The notes beneath the pieces are model-generated. The model saw only the letters and a list, made by a program, of their open reading frames with translations, did no database searches and was not told the DNA's origin. 64,000 nt of DNA. It comes from Halomonas llamarensis. Its GTDB lineage: Bacteria > Pseudomonadota > Gammaproteobacteria > Pseudomonadales > Halomonadaceae. Where the stretch lies: NCBI RefSeq assembly GCF_023555005.1, contig NZ_JAMJPJ010000005.1, positions 62,001 to 126,000 on the forward strand, written 5' to 3'. Of the stretch, positions 1-9,884 are shown in pieces (within the stretch, counting starts at the first letter, position 1; the number at the start of each line of letters is the position of its first letter). The position numbers and the translations under genes are program-made.

Positions 1-862
1 CGGCAATAGAGGCGTGTTGCAACGGCAGCGACATCGCGCAGCCGTGGTACGTGCGGTAGCGTTTAAATGGCTCAATTAGCGCCGCGTCGCCGGCGACAAA
101 GCCTGAGCGCAATCCCGGCAGATTGGAGCGCTTTGAGAGCGAATGAAACACCAGGCAGCGGCGGTAGTCGTGGCGGTTTAGCTTGGCGCAGGCTTGTAAA
201 AGCCCGGGCGGCGGGTTGGTCTCATCCAAGTAGAGCTCGGAGTAGCACTCGTCGGAGGCGATGATGAAGTCAAACTCATCGGCCAGGGCGATTAGCTGTT
301 TGAATTCTGCAAGCGGGGTCACCGCCCCGGTGGGGTTGCCTGGCGAGCAGACAAATACCATCTGAACGTCGCGCCAGGTATCGGCCGATACGGCGGAAAA
401 ATCGGGACGAAAGCCGTTTTCTGCGGTGCAATCGAGATATAGCGGTTCGCCACCAGCGAGTAGCGTCGCGCCTTCATATATCTGGTAGAAGGGGTTGGGC
501 ACCGCGACCTTTGCTGCCCGGGTACGGTCGAGCGCGGCCTGTACGAAAGCAAAAATAGCTTCACGCGTCCCATTGACTGGGAGTACCTGGGTCTCTGGGT
601 CAAGCTCCTTCAGGGAGAAGCGTTGTGTCGCCCAATCGGCGATGGTTTGACGCAGTAAAGGCAACCCAGCAGTGGCGGGGTAGCGGGCGAATTCGGCCTG
701 ATGGGCATGCAGCGCGTCGAGCGCGGCAGCGAAAGGCGCGTGCTGTGGCTCGCCGATAGTCAGCGGGATATGGGCGAGATCCGTCGGCGCTGTGAGTGCT
801 GCCTTCAGTGCGGCCAGTTTTTCGAACGGATAAGGGTGTAAGGCGTCAAGATCGGGGTTCAT
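1..862 (-). CDS. dapC: Succinyldiaminopimelate transaminase (partial, 3' end outside window)
   Basis: PLP-dependent class I/II aminotransferase that makes N-succinyl-LL-2,6-diaminopimelate in the lysine/peptidoglycan DAP pathway. The ATG is at 862 on the minus strand and the frame stays open for 287 codons to the window edge, so the C-terminus is missing. Seen: N-terminus MNPDLDALHPYPFEKL, typical of DapC; NPTG in the PLP site (SPGNPTGAV); and the Schiff-base lysine in HSLSKRSNLPGLRSGF. It lies just downstream of glnD on the same strand (about 107 bp gap), the usual glnD-dapC neighbourhood in Pseudomonas and Halomonas. The family assignment is firm; separating dapC from related aminotransferases rests on the N-terminus and context. 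Confidence 0.85.
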   Translation of the reverse strand, partial: MNPDLDALHPYPFEKLAALKAALTAPTDLAHIPLTIGEPQHAPFAAALDALHAHQAEFARYPATAGLPLLRQTIADWATQRFSLKELDPETQVLPVNGTREAIFAFVQAALDRTRAAKVAVPNPFYQIYEGATLLAGGEPLYLDCTAENGFRPDFSAVSADTWRDVQMVFVCSPGNPTGAVTPLAEFKQLIALADEFDFIIASDECYSELYLDETNPPPGLLQACAKLNRHDYRRCLVFHSLSKRSNLPGLRSGFVAGDAALIEPFKRYRTYHGCAMSLPLQHASIA

Positions 863-969
863 GAGCATCCAGAGTGCGTGTCCAGGGTGGCTGAGCGGCA
901 TCGTTGTCGGCGTTTGGCTAGCCGATTATAGGCAAGCCCCGAGGCAGGCTCAAATAAGCCGGGCTCAAA

Positions 970-3645
970 TTAGACGCTCAATTCGTCCGTCAAGCGCTCG
1001 CGTAACTGCTGTTGGCGATCCGGGTCGGTCAGTGGTTTGCCTGCTTTGGTGGTGATGAAAAAGACGTCTTCTACGCGTTCACCCAGGGTGGCAATTTTAG
1101 CCGCCGAGAGGGCGATACCTTGCTCCATGAAAATGCGTCCGACGCGAGCCAAAAGGCCGGGGCGGTCCGGTGCGCTGAGTTCTAGCATAGTGCGGTCATT
1201 GGCCGGATCCTGTTCGATCAGCACTTCGGTGGGCACCTTAAAGTGCTTAAGTTGGCGCGGCGTGTGGCGGGAGACGATATCGGGGTAGTCGTCTGGGTCA
1301 TCGAGCTCTTCGACTAGGTGACGGCGCATTTCTTCTATGCGTTCCGGTTCACAGATGGCCTGGCCTTGGTTGTCCAGTACTATAAAGGTGTTGAGTGTCC
1401 AGTTGTTGTGAGACGTGGCAATGCGCGCATCGTGAATCGAAAGCCCGAGCTGCTCCATGGCCGCAGCGGTAGCCGCAAAGAGGTCATCCACCGAGCGCGT
1501 GTGGATAAATACCTTGGTGCCACCTTCGGACATGCCCTTTGTGGGGGCGCTGATTAACACCAGTGGCAGGTGAATGTCGGTGTGGCCCATGATGCCTTGG
1601 GTTTGCCAGGCAATTTCGCTGGGCGCGTACTGCAAAAAGTAGTCTTCGCCGAGCGAATCCCATAGCGGGTCGATCTGTTCGGCGTCAATGCCGATGGTTT
1701 GCAAAAGCGAACGGGCTTCCATGCGGGTTTCGCGCACCCAGTCATCACGGTCGGGCGGGTTTTTTAGCCCGCGACGCAACGCGCGCTTGGTTTCGGAGTG
1801 GAGTTGGCGTAACAGCGATGCCCGCCAACCGTTCCATAGCGTGGGGTTGGTGGCGTTGATATCGGCAACCGTGAGCACATAAAGGTAATCCAAACGCGTT
1901 TCGCTGCGCACGACGAGGGCAAAATCGCGAATCACATCAGGGTCGGTGATATCGCGCTTTTGTGCCGTCATCGACATCAAAAGGTGCTGCTCAACCAGCC
2001 AGCTCACAAGGTTGGTGTCGTGGGTAGAGACGCGATGGCGTTTGCAGAAATGCGCGACATCTTCCGCGCCGATCAGCGAGTGGTCGCCGCCGCGACCCTT
2101 ACCGACGTCGTGAAAGAGCCCGGCAATCCAGAGAAGGTCGAGCTTGGGCAGCTGCGGCATGATAGCCGCGGCGACTGGAAATTCTTCTTTGGCCTCCGGT
2201 TTGCGGAAGCCGTGGAGGAATTTGAGTAACCGCAGGGTGTGGGCGTCCACGGTGTAAATATGGAACAGATCGTGCTGCATCAGCCCCACTGCGCGACCAA
2301 ATTCGGGCAGATATTTGCCTAAAATACCGTAGCGATTCATCCGCCGCAGCTGGCGCGGCACGTTGCCGGAGGAGCGTAATAGCGTCATAAAAAACCGCTG
2401 GTGAAGCGGATCTGCGCGGTAATGATCGTCGATCTGGTGGCGATGGTCACGGATAAGGCGGATGGTGTCGGCGCGCACGCCTTCGATCTCAGGGTGTTGC
2501 GCCATGAGCAGAAAAAGCTCCAACATCGCTGAGGGTTTATCTCGGAAAAGTGTCCGCGAGCGGACTTGAATATAGCCGCCCTTGGTCTCAAAGCGCTCGT
2601 TGAGCTTAGCGGTTTCCAAGGTCTCTTGGCCACGCAGGATCACTTCGTCAAAGTGCTGCAATAGCATGTCGTTGAGCTGCGCAAGGGCTGTTACATGGCG
2701 ATAGTAGCGCTTCATGAACTGTTCGACCGCGAGGCGCTCAGGCGTGTCGCGAAAGCCGAACAGTTCGGCAATAGTGCGCTGGTGGTCAAATTGAAGTCGG
2801 TCTTCAGCGCGGCCGGTGAGCATATGTAAGGCGTAGCGGACTTGCCATAAGAATGCTTGGCCTTGGCTTAAAATACGCAGCTCCGCATCGTTCATAAAGC
2901 CATTGGCGACGATATCGGTGTACTGTTCGGTGCCGAAGTGGCGCTTGGCGACCCAGCCGATCATTTGGATATCACGCAAGCCCCCAGGGGAGCTTTTGAG
3001 GTTAGGCTCTAAATGATACTCGGAGTTGTTATAGCGGTAGTGGCGAGCGATTTGCTCTTGCCACTTGGCTTCAAAGAAGCGATCCGCTGGCCAAAGACGT
3101 TCGGGGCTAAGTCGCTCACGCATGGCGTCACGCAGGCGCTCGGGTCCCGCGATTAAGCGCGATTCCAGCAGGTTAGTGATTACCGTGACGTCAGCATCGG
3201 CCTCGCGTTCGCAGTCATTGAGCGAGCGCACGCTATGGCCGATTTCAAGTCCAATGTCCCATAAAAAGGTAATAAACGCGGTAAGCGGTTCGCGGTAGGG
3301 TGTGTCGTCGTCGTGTTCCAAAAGTAGCAGTAGGTCGATATCCGAGTGCGGGTGCAACTCACCGCGCCCATAGCCCCCCACGGCGACCAGGGCGACGCCA
3401 TCATCGGGCCACTCGTGCTGCGCCCACGCCATTGCCAGCAGTTGATCAAGGTACCAGGCGCGCCCGCGTATCAAGTCGCGAATATCCGCGCCAGCGCGAA
3501 ATTTTTCGTCCAGCCCCGCTTGCAAATCCTGTAGCGCCGCTTTAAACGGAACGATCGGTGAGCGAGAGCCGGCCAATTCGTCGCGAAAAACGTCGAGATC
3601 AAGGAGCGATGTGTCCGGCTCGAATCGGTAGTGGTGAAGTAGCAT
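970..3645 (-). CDS. glnD: Bifunctional [protein-PII] uridylyltransferase / uridylyl-removing enzyme
   Basis: Cytoplasmic nitrogen sensor that uridylylates PII proteins (GlnB/GlnK) when glutamine is low and removes UMP when it is high. The nucleotidyltransferase motif GGYGRGELHPHSDIDL lies near residues 88-105, the HD-hydrolase motif FHDVGKGRGGDHS near residue 510, and two ACT domains fill the C-terminal part (about 715-890). The frame is open from 3708, but I chose the ATG at 3645. It begins MLLHHYRFEP, has AGGCGG just upstream, avoids overlap with map, and gives 891 residues, the normal GlnD length. It is downstream of map and probably co-transcribed with it. Confidence 0.93.
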   Translation of the reverse strand: MLLHHYRFEPDTSLLDLDVFRDELAGSRSPIVPFKAALQDLQAGLDEKFRAGADIRDLIRGRAWYLDQLLAMAWAQHEWPDDGVALVAVGGYGRGELHPHSDIDLLLLLEHDDDTPYREPLTAFITFLWDIGLEIGHSVRSLNDCEREADADVTVITNLLESRLIAGPERLRDAMRERLSPERLWPADRFFEAKWQEQIARHYRYNNSEYHLEPNLKSSPGGLRDIQMIGWVAKRHFGTEQYTDIVANGFMNDAELRILSQGQAFLWQVRYALHMLTGRAEDRLQFDHQRTIAELFGFRDTPERLAVEQFMKRYYRHVTALAQLNDMLLQHFDEVILRGQETLETAKLNERFETKGGYIQVRSRTLFRDKPSAMLELFLLMAQHPEIEGVRADTIRLIRDHRHQIDDHYRADPLHQRFFMTLLRSSGNVPRQLRRMNRYGILGKYLPEFGRAVGLMQHDLFHIYTVDAHTLRLLKFLHGFRKPEAKEEFPVAAAIMPQLPKLDLLWIAGLFHDVGKGRGGDHSLIGAEDVAHFCKRHRVSTHDTNLVSWLVEQHLLMSMTAQKRDITDPDVIRDFALVVRSETRLDYLYVLTVADINATNPTLWNGWRASLLRQLHSETKRALRRGLKNPPDRDDWVRETRMEARSLLQTIGIDAEQIDPLWDSLGEDYFLQYAPSEIAWQTQGIMGHTDIHLPLVLISAPTKGMSEGGTKVFIHTRSVDDLFAATAAAMEQLGLSIHDARIATSHNNWTLNTFIVLDNQGQAICEPERIEEMRRHLVEELDDPDDYPDIVSRHTPRQLKHFKVPTEVLIEQDPANDRTMLELSAPDRPGLLARVGRIFMEQGIALSAAKIATLGERVEDVFFITTKAGKPLTDPDRQQQLRERLTDELSV

Positions 3646-3679
3646 GGGCCGCCTAGAAGTTGTGCGTTCGGTGAATGCG

Positions 3680-4471
3680 TTAGGCGTTGAGAAAGCTGAA
3701 ATCTTCATCGCTGCGCGCGGTGAGCACTTCTACGCCGTTGTCGGTAACCAGCAGTGTATGCTCCCACTGAGCGGAGAGGCTGCGATCTTTAGTGACCGCT
3801 GTCCAGCCGTCGCGCAATACCTTGGTTTTGTAGTCACCGACGTTGATCATGGGTTCGATGGTAAAGCACATGCCCGTCTTCAGGGTAATATCGGCATCCG
3901 CGGCGTAGCCGTCGTAGTGCAAAAACTGTGGCTCTTCGTGAAAGTCAGCACCAATCCCGTGGCCGCAGAAATCGCGTACTACCGAGTAGCCGTGGGTCTC
4001 TGCGTGGTGTTGAATCTCACGCGCTAACTCCGACAGGCGCACGCCTGGCTTTACGCGCGCAATGCTTTTATACAGGCTCTCCTGGGTCACGCGGCTCAAG
4101 CGTTCGCCCTGAATGGTATCGCCCAGCACAAACATGACGCTGGAATCGCCGTGGTAACCTTCAGCGGTTTTGACAGTGATATCCAAATTCATGATATCGC
4201 CGTTTTTGAGTTTTTTGCCGTCGTCGGGAATGCCGTGGCACACCACATGGTTGATGGAGGTGCAAGTTGCCTTGGGAAAGCCATGATAGTTTAGCGGTGC
4301 TGGTGTAGAGCCGAGTTCTTTGACGATGTAGTCGTGGCAGCGGCGGTCAATCTCACCGGTCGTAACGCCCGCTACAACGTAAGGGGTGATCATCTCAATG
4401 ACGCTGGCGGCTTGACGGCCAGCGTTGCGCATTTTTTCGATTTCAGCGGGGGTCTTGATGGGAACGTTCAT
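3680..4471 (-). CDS. map: Type I methionine aminopeptidase
   Basis: Removes the initiator methionine from nascent proteins; binuclear metal enzyme. All five metal ligands are visible: two Asp in NLDITVKTAEGYHGDSS, His in CGHGIGADFHEEP, Glu in FTIEPMIN and Glu in WEHTLLV. The start is either ATG 4471 or GTG 4477, two codons earlier. AAGG sits at ideal spacing for the GTG, but the ATG start aligns residue for residue with the start of E. coli Map (MAISIKTPEDIEKM), so 4471 is given. It is divergent from rpsB, the classic map/rpsB arrangement. Confidence 0.95.
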   Translation of the reverse strand: MNVPIKTPAEIEKMRNAGRQAASVIEMITPYVVAGVTTGEIDRRCHDYIVKELGSTPAPLNYHGFPKATCTSINHVVCHGIPDDGKKLKNGDIMNLDITVKTAEGYHGDSSVMFVLGDTIQGERLSRVTQESLYKSIARVKPGVRLSELAREIQHHAETHGYSVVRDFCGHGIGADFHEEPQFLHYDGYAADADITLKTGMCFTIEPMINVGDYKTKVLRDGWTAVTKDRSLSAQWEHTLLVTDNGVEVLTARSDEDFSFLNA

Positions 4472-4584
4472 GAGCACTCGTTACCTTGGAAATGGGGCAT
4501 CCGTTGCGCCAGTATAAAGGCTTGGCAGCAATAACGGGAATGCGGTGGTGAAAGTGGCGGTTAAAGTAGCAGTGAAAGTGGTGA

Positions 4585-4851
4585 TAGCTTCATCTTGGCA
4601 GCGATCTATGGTATAAAGCCGCGCGCTTTCCTGCAATCGCCCAGCCGTTTTTGCTTGAGGTTAATGGAAAGGCACAAAGGCATGGCGCAATGGTGCGTGA
4701 TGCTGCTAACAGAAAGCCTTAAATCACACATGCACCGTCACATGGTCCCGGGTGCCTTTGAACGCAACGTCTGAGCTTATATCAAGCGTCGTGTCTCTGG
4801 TCGGATCCATGGGGTGTGTGGAGGCCTAACCCGAGTTTTAGGAGTTTTACC
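4585..4851 (+). promoter_or_regulatory. rpsB promoter and 5' leader (map-rpsB divergent region)
   Basis: The 380-bp gap between map and rpsB holds no ORF. A -10-like TATAAA at 4612-4617 is followed at once by a G+C-rich discriminator (GCCGCGCGC), the pattern of stringently controlled ribosomal promoters. The -35 (around 4589) is poor. The resulting leader of about 230 nt is long. In other gammaproteobacteria the rpsB leader binds S2 for autogenous control, but I did not fold this one. A good Shine-Dalgarno (TAGGAG, 4839-4844) precedes the ATG. Map transcription presumably starts in the same gap on the other strand. Confidence 0.45.
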
Positions 4852-5601
4852 ATGGCACACGTGAATATGCGTGACCTGCTCAAAGCAGGCGCTCACTTCG
4901 GTCACCAAACCAAGTACTGGAACCCGAAGATGAGCAAGTTTATCTTCGGTGCGCGCAACAAAATCCATATTATCAACCTTGAGCACACGCTGCCGGCGCT
5001 GAATGAAGCAATCGACGTGGTTGAGAAAATGGCGGCATCCAACAACAAAATTTTGTTTGTTGGTACCAAGCGCAGCGCTAGCAAGATCATTAAAGAAGAA
5101 GCCAACCGCGTAAGCCAGCCGTTTGTCAATCACCGCTGGTTGGGCGGTATGCTGACCAACTTCAAGACCATTCGTGTGTCCATTAAGCGCCTGCGTGAAC
5201 TCGAAGCGATGCATGAAGACGGCACGTTCGAGAAGTTGACCAAGAAAGAAGTCTTGATGGCAACACGCGAGCAGGACAAGCTTGAGCGCTCTGTGGGTGG
5301 TATTAAGAACATGGGCGGTCTTCCAGACGCACTGTTCGTGATTGACGTTGACCACGAGCGTATCGCGATCAACGAAGCCAATAAACTGGGCATTCCGGTC
5401 ATCGGCGTTGTCGATACCAACTCCAACCCCGATGGCGTCGATTACGTGATTCCGGGCAACGATGATTCCATCCGCGCGATTCAGATTTACGTGAAAGCCA
5501 TCGCGGATTCCTGCGGCCGCGCTAAAGAAGGCCATCCGGACGAGTTTGTTGAAGTCGCTGGGGACGCCGCGGATACCGAAAGCAGCGCTGCTGCCGAGTA
5601 A
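4852..5601 (+). CDS. rpsB: 30S ribosomal protein S2
   Basis: Small-subunit protein needed for S1 binding. The ATG at 4852 ([20 protein letters not shown]) is preceded by TAGGAG; the frame is open from 4816, but that extension lacks homology. The 249-residue length is normal. Diagnostic segments are [11 protein letters not shown] near the start, [13 protein letters not shown] near 90 and [21 protein letters not shown] near 165-185. It is first in the rpsB-tsf operon, separated from tsf by a terminator-like hairpin that probably lowers tsf read-through. Confidence 0.98.
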   Translation: MAHVNMRDLLKAGAHFGHQTKYWNPKMSKFIFGARNKIHIINLEHTLPALNEAIDVVEKMAASNNKILFVGTKRSASKIIKEEANRVSQPFVNHRWLGGMLTNFKTIRVSIKRLRELEAMHEDGTFEKLTKKEVLMATREQDKLERSVGGIKNMGGLPDALFVIDVDHERIAINEANKLGIPVIGVVDTNSNPDGVDYVIPGNDDSIRAIQIYVKAIADSCGRAKEGHPDEFVEVAGDAADTESSAAAE

Positions 5602-5643
5602 TAGGCCGCATAAGATGGGGTGTGAATATATTCCATCGCGTTA

Positions 5644-5669
5644 GGAGGGGGCCTTATGCCCCCTTTTTT
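5644..5669 (+). terminator. rpsB-tsf intergenic terminator/attenuator hairpin
   Basis: GGGGGC (5647-5652), loop CTTAT, GCCCCC (5658-5663), then six T residues. This is a textbook intrinsic terminator. Because tsf follows with only a short gap, it probably acts as a partial terminator. A second small inverted repeat (CCCGC..GCGGG) follows directly. Confidence 0.8.
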
Positions 5670-5729
5670 CCCGCTTTGGCGGGCCTTATCTCCAATTTCT
5701 AGACTCATTTAGATCAGAGGTGAATCCTT

Positions 5730-6599
5730 ATGGCAGCTATCAGCGCCTCTCAGGTAAAGGAACTGCGCGAACGCACCGGTCTTGGCATGATGGAGTGCAA
5801 AAAAGCACTGACCGAAGTCGACGGTGACATCGAAGTTGCGATCGAAAACCTGCGCAAGAATTCTGGCCTTAAGGCCGCGAAAAAAGCCGGTCGTACCGCT
5901 GCAGAAGGTGCCGTGGTAACGCGTGTTTCTGAAAGCGGCGACTACGGCGTTATGGTTGAGATTAACTCCGAGACCGATTTCGTTGCTCGTGACGATAACT
6001 TCATTGCGTTTACTGACAAAATCGCGGATGCCTTTTTTACCGCGAAAAACGAAGATGTCGCTGCGGTAATGGAAGGCGACCTGGAAACCGCTCGCGAACA
6101 GCTGGTGCAAAAGATCGGTGAAAACATCGGCGTGCGCCGTGCTGTTGTCATCGAAGCGGGTGAAGGTAACCTCGTCGGTGCATACGTTCACGGTGGTCGT
6201 ATTGGCGTTTTGACCGTGCTCAAAGGCGGCACTTCTCAAGCTGCAAAAGACGTTGCTATGCACGTTGCGGCAATCAACCCGACGGTAGCGCTTCCGGACG
6301 AAATGCCGCAAGAAAAGTTGGACGAGGAAAAAGCGATCATTCTGGCTCAACCGGACATGGCCGGTAAGCCGGAGCAGATTGCTGAGAAAATGGTTCAAGG
6401 TCGCTTGAAAAAGTATTTGGCCGAGAACAGTCTCACCGAACAGCCGTTCGTTAAAGACCCGAGTCAAACGGTAGCTGAGTACGTGAAAGCGGCCGGTGGC
6501 GAAGTTCTTGGCTTTACGCGCTTTGAAGTCGGCGAAGGCATTGAGAAAGAAGAAGTCGATTTTGCTAAAGAAGTGATGGAACAGGCTGGCCGCAGCTAA
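5730..6599 (+). CDS. tsf: Translation elongation factor Ts
   Basis: Guanine-nucleotide exchange factor that recycles EF-Tu-GDP. The N-terminal domain starts [21 protein letters not shown] and carries the signature MMECKKAL; the core has [17 protein letters not shown] near residue 75 (the TDFV exchange motif). At 289 residues it is close to the E. coli protein (283). ATG 5730 is preceded by GAGGTG. It is followed by a GC-rich hairpin and then pyrH. Confidence 0.98.
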   Translation: MAAISASQVKELRERTGLGMMECKKALTEVDGDIEVAIENLRKNSGLKAAKKAGRTAAEGAVVTRVSESGDYGVMVEINSETDFVARDDNFIAFTDKIADAFFTAKNEDVAAVMEGDLETAREQLVQKIGENIGVRRAVVIEAGEGNLVGAYVHGGRIGVLTVLKGGTSQAAKDVAMHVAAINPTVALPDEMPQEKLDEEKAIILAQPDMAGKPEQIAEKMVQGRLKKYLAENSLTEQPFVKDPSQTVAEYVKAAGGEVLGFTRFEVGEGIEKEEVDFAKEVMEQAGRS

Positions 6600-6621
6600 G
6601 GTCATAGGTTCCAAGCAAGTG

Positions 6622-6646
6622 GGCGTGCGCGCAAGCGCACGCCTTT
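6622..6646 (+). terminator. Hairpin downstream of tsf
   Basis: GGCGTGCG (6622-6629) pairs with CGCACGCC (6636-6643) around a CGCAAG loop, which closes as a GNRA-type tetraloop. Only three T residues follow, so termination may be inefficient. Confidence 0.55.
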
Positions 6647-6801
6647 GCGTATCCGGCACTTGTGCTTGCTTAGCGTGCGTTAACGCTATTGTGATGTGCG
6701 CCAACGCTTAAAAAGCAAGTGCAGGAGCCACCCGCCAATTCGGCGTAGGTCTGCCTTGTTGTTAAAGCCTTACGTGTGGTTAAAGCTTTAGGAGAGATGC
6801 C

Positions 6802-7587
6802 ATGTCCCGCGATGCTGATGAGCCCCTTGCCTCGGTTTCCCCCAGCAAAAAAACGGAGGGTTCGAAATCGAAGTCGAAGTATAAACGTATTTTGCTCAAG
6901 CTTTCGGGTGAAGCCTTGATGGGCGAGCACGAATTTGGTATCGATCCGGCTGTACTGGATCGTATGGCGCTAGAAATTGGTCAGCTAGTTGGCATCGGCG
7001 TCCAGGTGGGGCTTGTGATTGGTGGTGGTAACCTGTTTCGCGGTGCTGCGCTTAATGAAGCGGGTATGGATCGCGTGACTGGCGACCATATGGGGATGTT
7101 GGCGACCGTAATGAATGCATTAGCGATGCGTGATGCGCTAGAACGCTCTAATATTCGCTCGCGGGTGATGTCGGCGATTCCCATGAGTGGGGTGGTGGAG
7201 CATTATGATCGTCGCACGGCGATTCGTTATTTGACGTCGGGCGATGTCGTGCTTTTCTCTGCCGGTACCGGCAACCCTTTTTTCACCACGGACTCCGCTG
7301 CCTGTCTGCGGGGTATCGAAGTGGATGTCGACGTCGTAATCAAAGCCACTAAAGTCGACGGTGTTTATAATAAAGACCCGGTGAAGTACACGGATGCGGT
7401 GAAGTATGAGCAACTCTCTTACGATGATGCGCTGGACCAAAAGCTTGGTGTGATGGATTTGACCGCTATCTGCCTGGTACGTGACCATGATATGCCAGTG
7501 CGGGTATTTGATATGAATAAGCCTGGTGCCCTGCTAAACCTGGTCGTTGGGGGCAAGGAAGGCACGCTGATTGATAGAGGGGAATAA
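6802..7587 (+). CDS. pyrH: UMP kinase
   Basis: Phosphorylates UMP to UDP with ATP (pyrimidine biosynthesis); amino-acid kinase fold, hexameric. Seen: [15 protein letters not shown] (phosphate-binding start), [10 protein letters not shown] near residue 75 and [18 protein letters not shown] near 175. ATG 6802 has AGGAG upstream. The conserved core begins about 18 residues later than in E. coli PyrH: the first 26 or so residues are a hydrophilic Ser/Lys-rich tail ([14 protein letters not shown]), and no internal ATG would remove it. It is followed one base later by frr. Confidence 0.97.
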   Translation: MSRDADEPLASVSPSKKTEGSKSKSKYKRILLKLSGEALMGEHEFGIDPAVLDRMALEIGQLVGIGVQVGLVIGGGNLFRGAALNEAGMDRVTGDHMGMLATVMNALAMRDALERSNIRSRVMSAIPMSGVVEHYDRRTAIRYLTSGDVVLFSAGTGNPFFTTDSAACLRGIEVDVDVVIKATKVDGVYNKDPVKYTDAVKYEQLSYDDALDQKLGVMDLTAICLVRDHDMPVRVFDMNKPGALLNLVVGGKEGTLIDRGE

Positions 7588-7588
7588 C

Positions 7589-8146
7589 GTGATTAAAGAG
7601 ATTAAGAAAGACGCGCAGGCACGCATGAAGAAAAGCGTTGACGCGCTGCATACCAACTTTAACAAGATTCGCACTGGGCGCGCGCATCCGAGTATTCTCG
7701 ATGCCGTGACCGTAGACTACTACGGCGGCCAAGTGCCGCTAAGCCAAGTGGCCTCTATCAACGTAGAAGACGCTCGCACGCTGTCCATCTCTCCGTGGGA
7801 GCAAGGCATGGTGCCCAAGATTGAAAAGGCGATCATGACCTCGGATCTAGGCCTCAACCCGGCAAGCGCCGGTACTGTCATTCGCGTGCCGATGCCGATG
7901 TTGACCGAAGAAACGCGGAAAGGTTACATCAAGCAAGCGCGTAGTGAAGCTGAACATGCCCGTGTGGCCGTGCGTAATGTGCGCCGCGACGCCAATGGCG
8001 ATTTCAAGTCGCTGCTTAAAGATAAAGAGATCACCGAAGATGATCAGCGCCAAGGCGAGGAAGAAATTCAAAAGCTCACCGATCAGTATGTTGCTGAAAT
8101 CGATAAAGCATTAGCTGCCAAAGAGCAGGACTTGATGCAGGTGTGA
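7589..8146 (+). CDS. frr: Ribosome recycling factor
   Basis: Splits post-termination ribosomes together with EF-G. I chose GTG 7589 because it gives exactly 185 residues, as in E. coli, starts 2 nt after the pyrH stop and has AGAGGGG at good spacing. An upstream in-frame TTG at 7571 lies inside pyrH. Conserved features are [14 protein letters not shown] near residue 25, the [12 protein letters not shown] hinge and the C-terminal helical [16 protein letters not shown]. It ends at a strong terminator. Confidence 0.97.
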   Translation: MIKEIKKDAQARMKKSVDALHTNFNKIRTGRAHPSILDAVTVDYYGGQVPLSQVASINVEDARTLSISPWEQGMVPKIEKAIMTSDLGLNPASAGTVIRVPMPMLTEETRKGYIKQARSEAEHARVAVRNVRRDANGDFKSLLKDKEITEDDQRQGEEEIQKLTDQYVAEIDKALAAKEQDLMQV

Positions 8147-8163
8147 TGTTGACGCCTTAGTCA

Positions 8164-8195
8164 CGGGCAGCGTAGCTGCCCGTTCGGCTTTTTTT
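8164..8195 (+). terminator. Intrinsic terminator after frr
   Basis: CGGGCAGC (8164-8171), GTA loop, GCTGCCCG (8175-8182), then TTCGGC and seven T residues. It probably closes the pyrH-frr unit. Confidence 0.82.
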
Positions 8196-8230
8196 GCCGG
8201 TGAGATGAACGATCTTTGGTGCGATATTTT

Positions 8231-9085
8231 ATGACGTTACCGCAGCCTCCGGATAAACAGCCGGCGAATGTAAATACGTGCTCATCGACTGAGTTTTCAG
8301 CGACACAATCTGCTCAGTTAGCGCTGCTTCCAACTCATGTTGCCATCATTATGGATGGCAACAACCGCTGGGCGCGTTCGCGTGGGCTTTCGGGTGTGCG
8401 AGGTCATCGGGCGGGGGTCGAGGCAGTAAGGGCGGTTATTCGCCGCGCGGTTGAGTGTAGGGTTGAAACGCTGAGTCTTTTTGCCTTTTCCAGTGAAAAC
8501 TGGAAACGTCCTGCGGCTGAAGTCAACGCGCTGATGGAGCTCTTTTTGATGGCGCTCAAGCGTGAGGTAAAGAAACTTCACGAGCGCAATATTCGCCTCA
8601 CCATATTAGGTGAGCGTGAAGGGTTCTCACACGCGATTCAAAAGCATATTCAGCGCGCGGAAACGCTGACGAGTGAAAACACGGGAATGCACTTGGTGAT
8701 TGCAGCCAATTATGGCGGTCAGTGGGAAATTGCTCGTGCGGCACGGGAGCTGGCCCAGCAAGTGGCTGATGGTGAGTTGACAGTCGCCGAGGTGGATGAA
8801 GCACGTATGGATCAAGCCATCCACGTAAGCCAAATGCCGCCAGTCGACTTGTGCATTCGCACAAGTGGTGAACAGCGTTTATCCAACTTTATGCTTTGGC
8901 AGCTAGCGTATGCTGAGTTGTACTTTTCGCCTTTGCTTTGGCCAGATTTCGGTGCTGATGCATTTGATGCCGCGTTAGCGGATTTTAGCCAGCGTAAACG
9001 ACGTTTTGGTATGACCGACGAGCAATTGTCTTCGGCTCCGTCGTCAGCATTGTCGCCAACAAAAACAGAGGCGCAGGGTGCTTAA
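8231..9085 (+). CDS. uppS: Di-trans,poly-cis-undecaprenyl-diphosphate synthase
   Basis: Cis-prenyltransferase that makes the C55 lipid carrier for peptidoglycan and LPS. Seen: IIMDGNNRWA (catalytic Asp, P-loop) near residue 45, GHRAGVEAVR, FAFSSENWKRP and the C-terminal RTSGEQRLSNFMLWQLAYAE (SGE-RxSN-F) around 215. The start is uncertain: ATG 8231 (284 residues, weak Shine-Dalgarno) is given, but TTG 8216 and GTG 8219 are in frame. The first 35 residues are poorly conserved and low-complexity, as is the Ser/Pro-rich C-terminal tail. Overlaps cdsA by 8 bp. Confidence 0.95.
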   Translation: MTLPQPPDKQPANVNTCSSTEFSATQSAQLALLPTHVAIIMDGNNRWARSRGLSGVRGHRAGVEAVRAVIRRAVECRVETLSLFAFSSENWKRPAAEVNALMELFLMALKREVKKLHERNIRLTILGEREGFSHAIQKHIQRAETLTSENTGMHLVIAANYGGQWEIARAARELAQQVADGELTVAEVDEARMDQAIHVSQMPPVDLCIRTSGEQRLSNFMLWQLAYAELYFSPLLWPDFGADAFDAALADFSQRKRRFGMTDEQLSSAPSSALSPTKTEAQGA

Positions 9086-9884
9086 ACAACGAATTATCAC
9101 CGCAGCTTGGCTGGCACCGCTGGTGTTGGCGGGGTTGTTCGGTCTTCACGGCGGTGCCTTCGCTTTTTTTACCGCTGCCATCGTGCTGATCGGCGCCTGG
9201 GAATGGAGTAACTTGGCGGGTGTTCAGCGTTTGACTCACCGGGCGATCCTTGTGGTCGGGGTTGGCATCTTGATGTTGCTGCTGTGGCGAAGCGATGCCG
9301 TTTTTTCGCCCTGGCCGTTATGGGTAGCCGCTGCTGGTTGGCTGGTGAATATTTATTGGGTGACGCGCTATCCAGAGGCGTTGGTACAGTGGCGCTCCAC
9401 GCCGAGGCGTTTGTTGATGGGGCTGTGGGTGCTACTGCCGTGCTGGGTCGGTTTTAATGTGCTTCGCGAAAGCGGCGGTGTGTGGCTACTGTTTGTCTTG
9501 CTGCTGGTGTGGGCCGCGGATATGGGCGCCTATTTTGCCGGTCGAGCGTTGGGTAAACGTAAGCTTGCTCCTCACGTAAGCCCGGGCAAATCATGGGAGG
9601 GCGTTGCGGGTGGGCTTGCTGCCACGCTAGTGCTGGCGCTGGTATTCAGCGTTTGGCAAGGTTTAAGTTGGAGCGGTGGTCTTGTGCTCTTGATGATAAC
9701 GCTCGTGGTTACAATGGTATCGGTGTTGGGGGACTTATTGGAAAGCATGCTGAAACGCTACCGCGCGATCAAAGATTCAAGCCAGCTGCTGCCTGGGCAT
9801 GGTGGTGTGCTGGACCGTATCGATAGCCTGTCTGCCGCCATTCCGCTATTTGCCCTACTTTATACGTTGGTGCCTAACTTATGA
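9078..9884 (+). CDS. cdsA: Phosphatidate cytidylyltransferase (CDP-diglyceride synthase)
   Basis: Inner-membrane enzyme making CDP-diacylglycerol for all phospholipids. GTG start at 9078 overlaps the end of uppS; 268 residues with about eight hydrophobic segments. The family signature is in the C-terminal part: SPGKSWEG near 173 and [18 protein letters not shown] near 235-255. The stop overlaps the dxr ATG (ATGA), implying translational coupling in uppS-cdsA-dxr. Confidence 0.96.
   Translation: MLKQRIITAAWLAPLVLAGLFGLHGGAFAFFTAAIVLIGAWEWSNLAGVQRLTHRAILVVGVGILMLLLWRSDAVFSPWPLWVAAAGWLVNIYWVTRYPEALVQWRSTPRRLLMGLWVLLPCWVGFNVLRESGGVWLLFVLLLVWAADMGAYFAGRALGKRKLAPHVSPGKSWEGVAGGLAATLVLALVFSVWQGLSWSGGLVLLMITLVVTMVSVLGDLLESMLKRYRAIKDSSQLLPGHGGVLDRIDSLSAAIPLFALLYTLVPNL

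Noticed and set aside
4777-6704. Long open frames on the minus strand opposite rpsB and tsf (252 and 331 codons)
   Set aside because: They mirror highly expressed, codon-biased genes, show no family similarity and have no independent start context.
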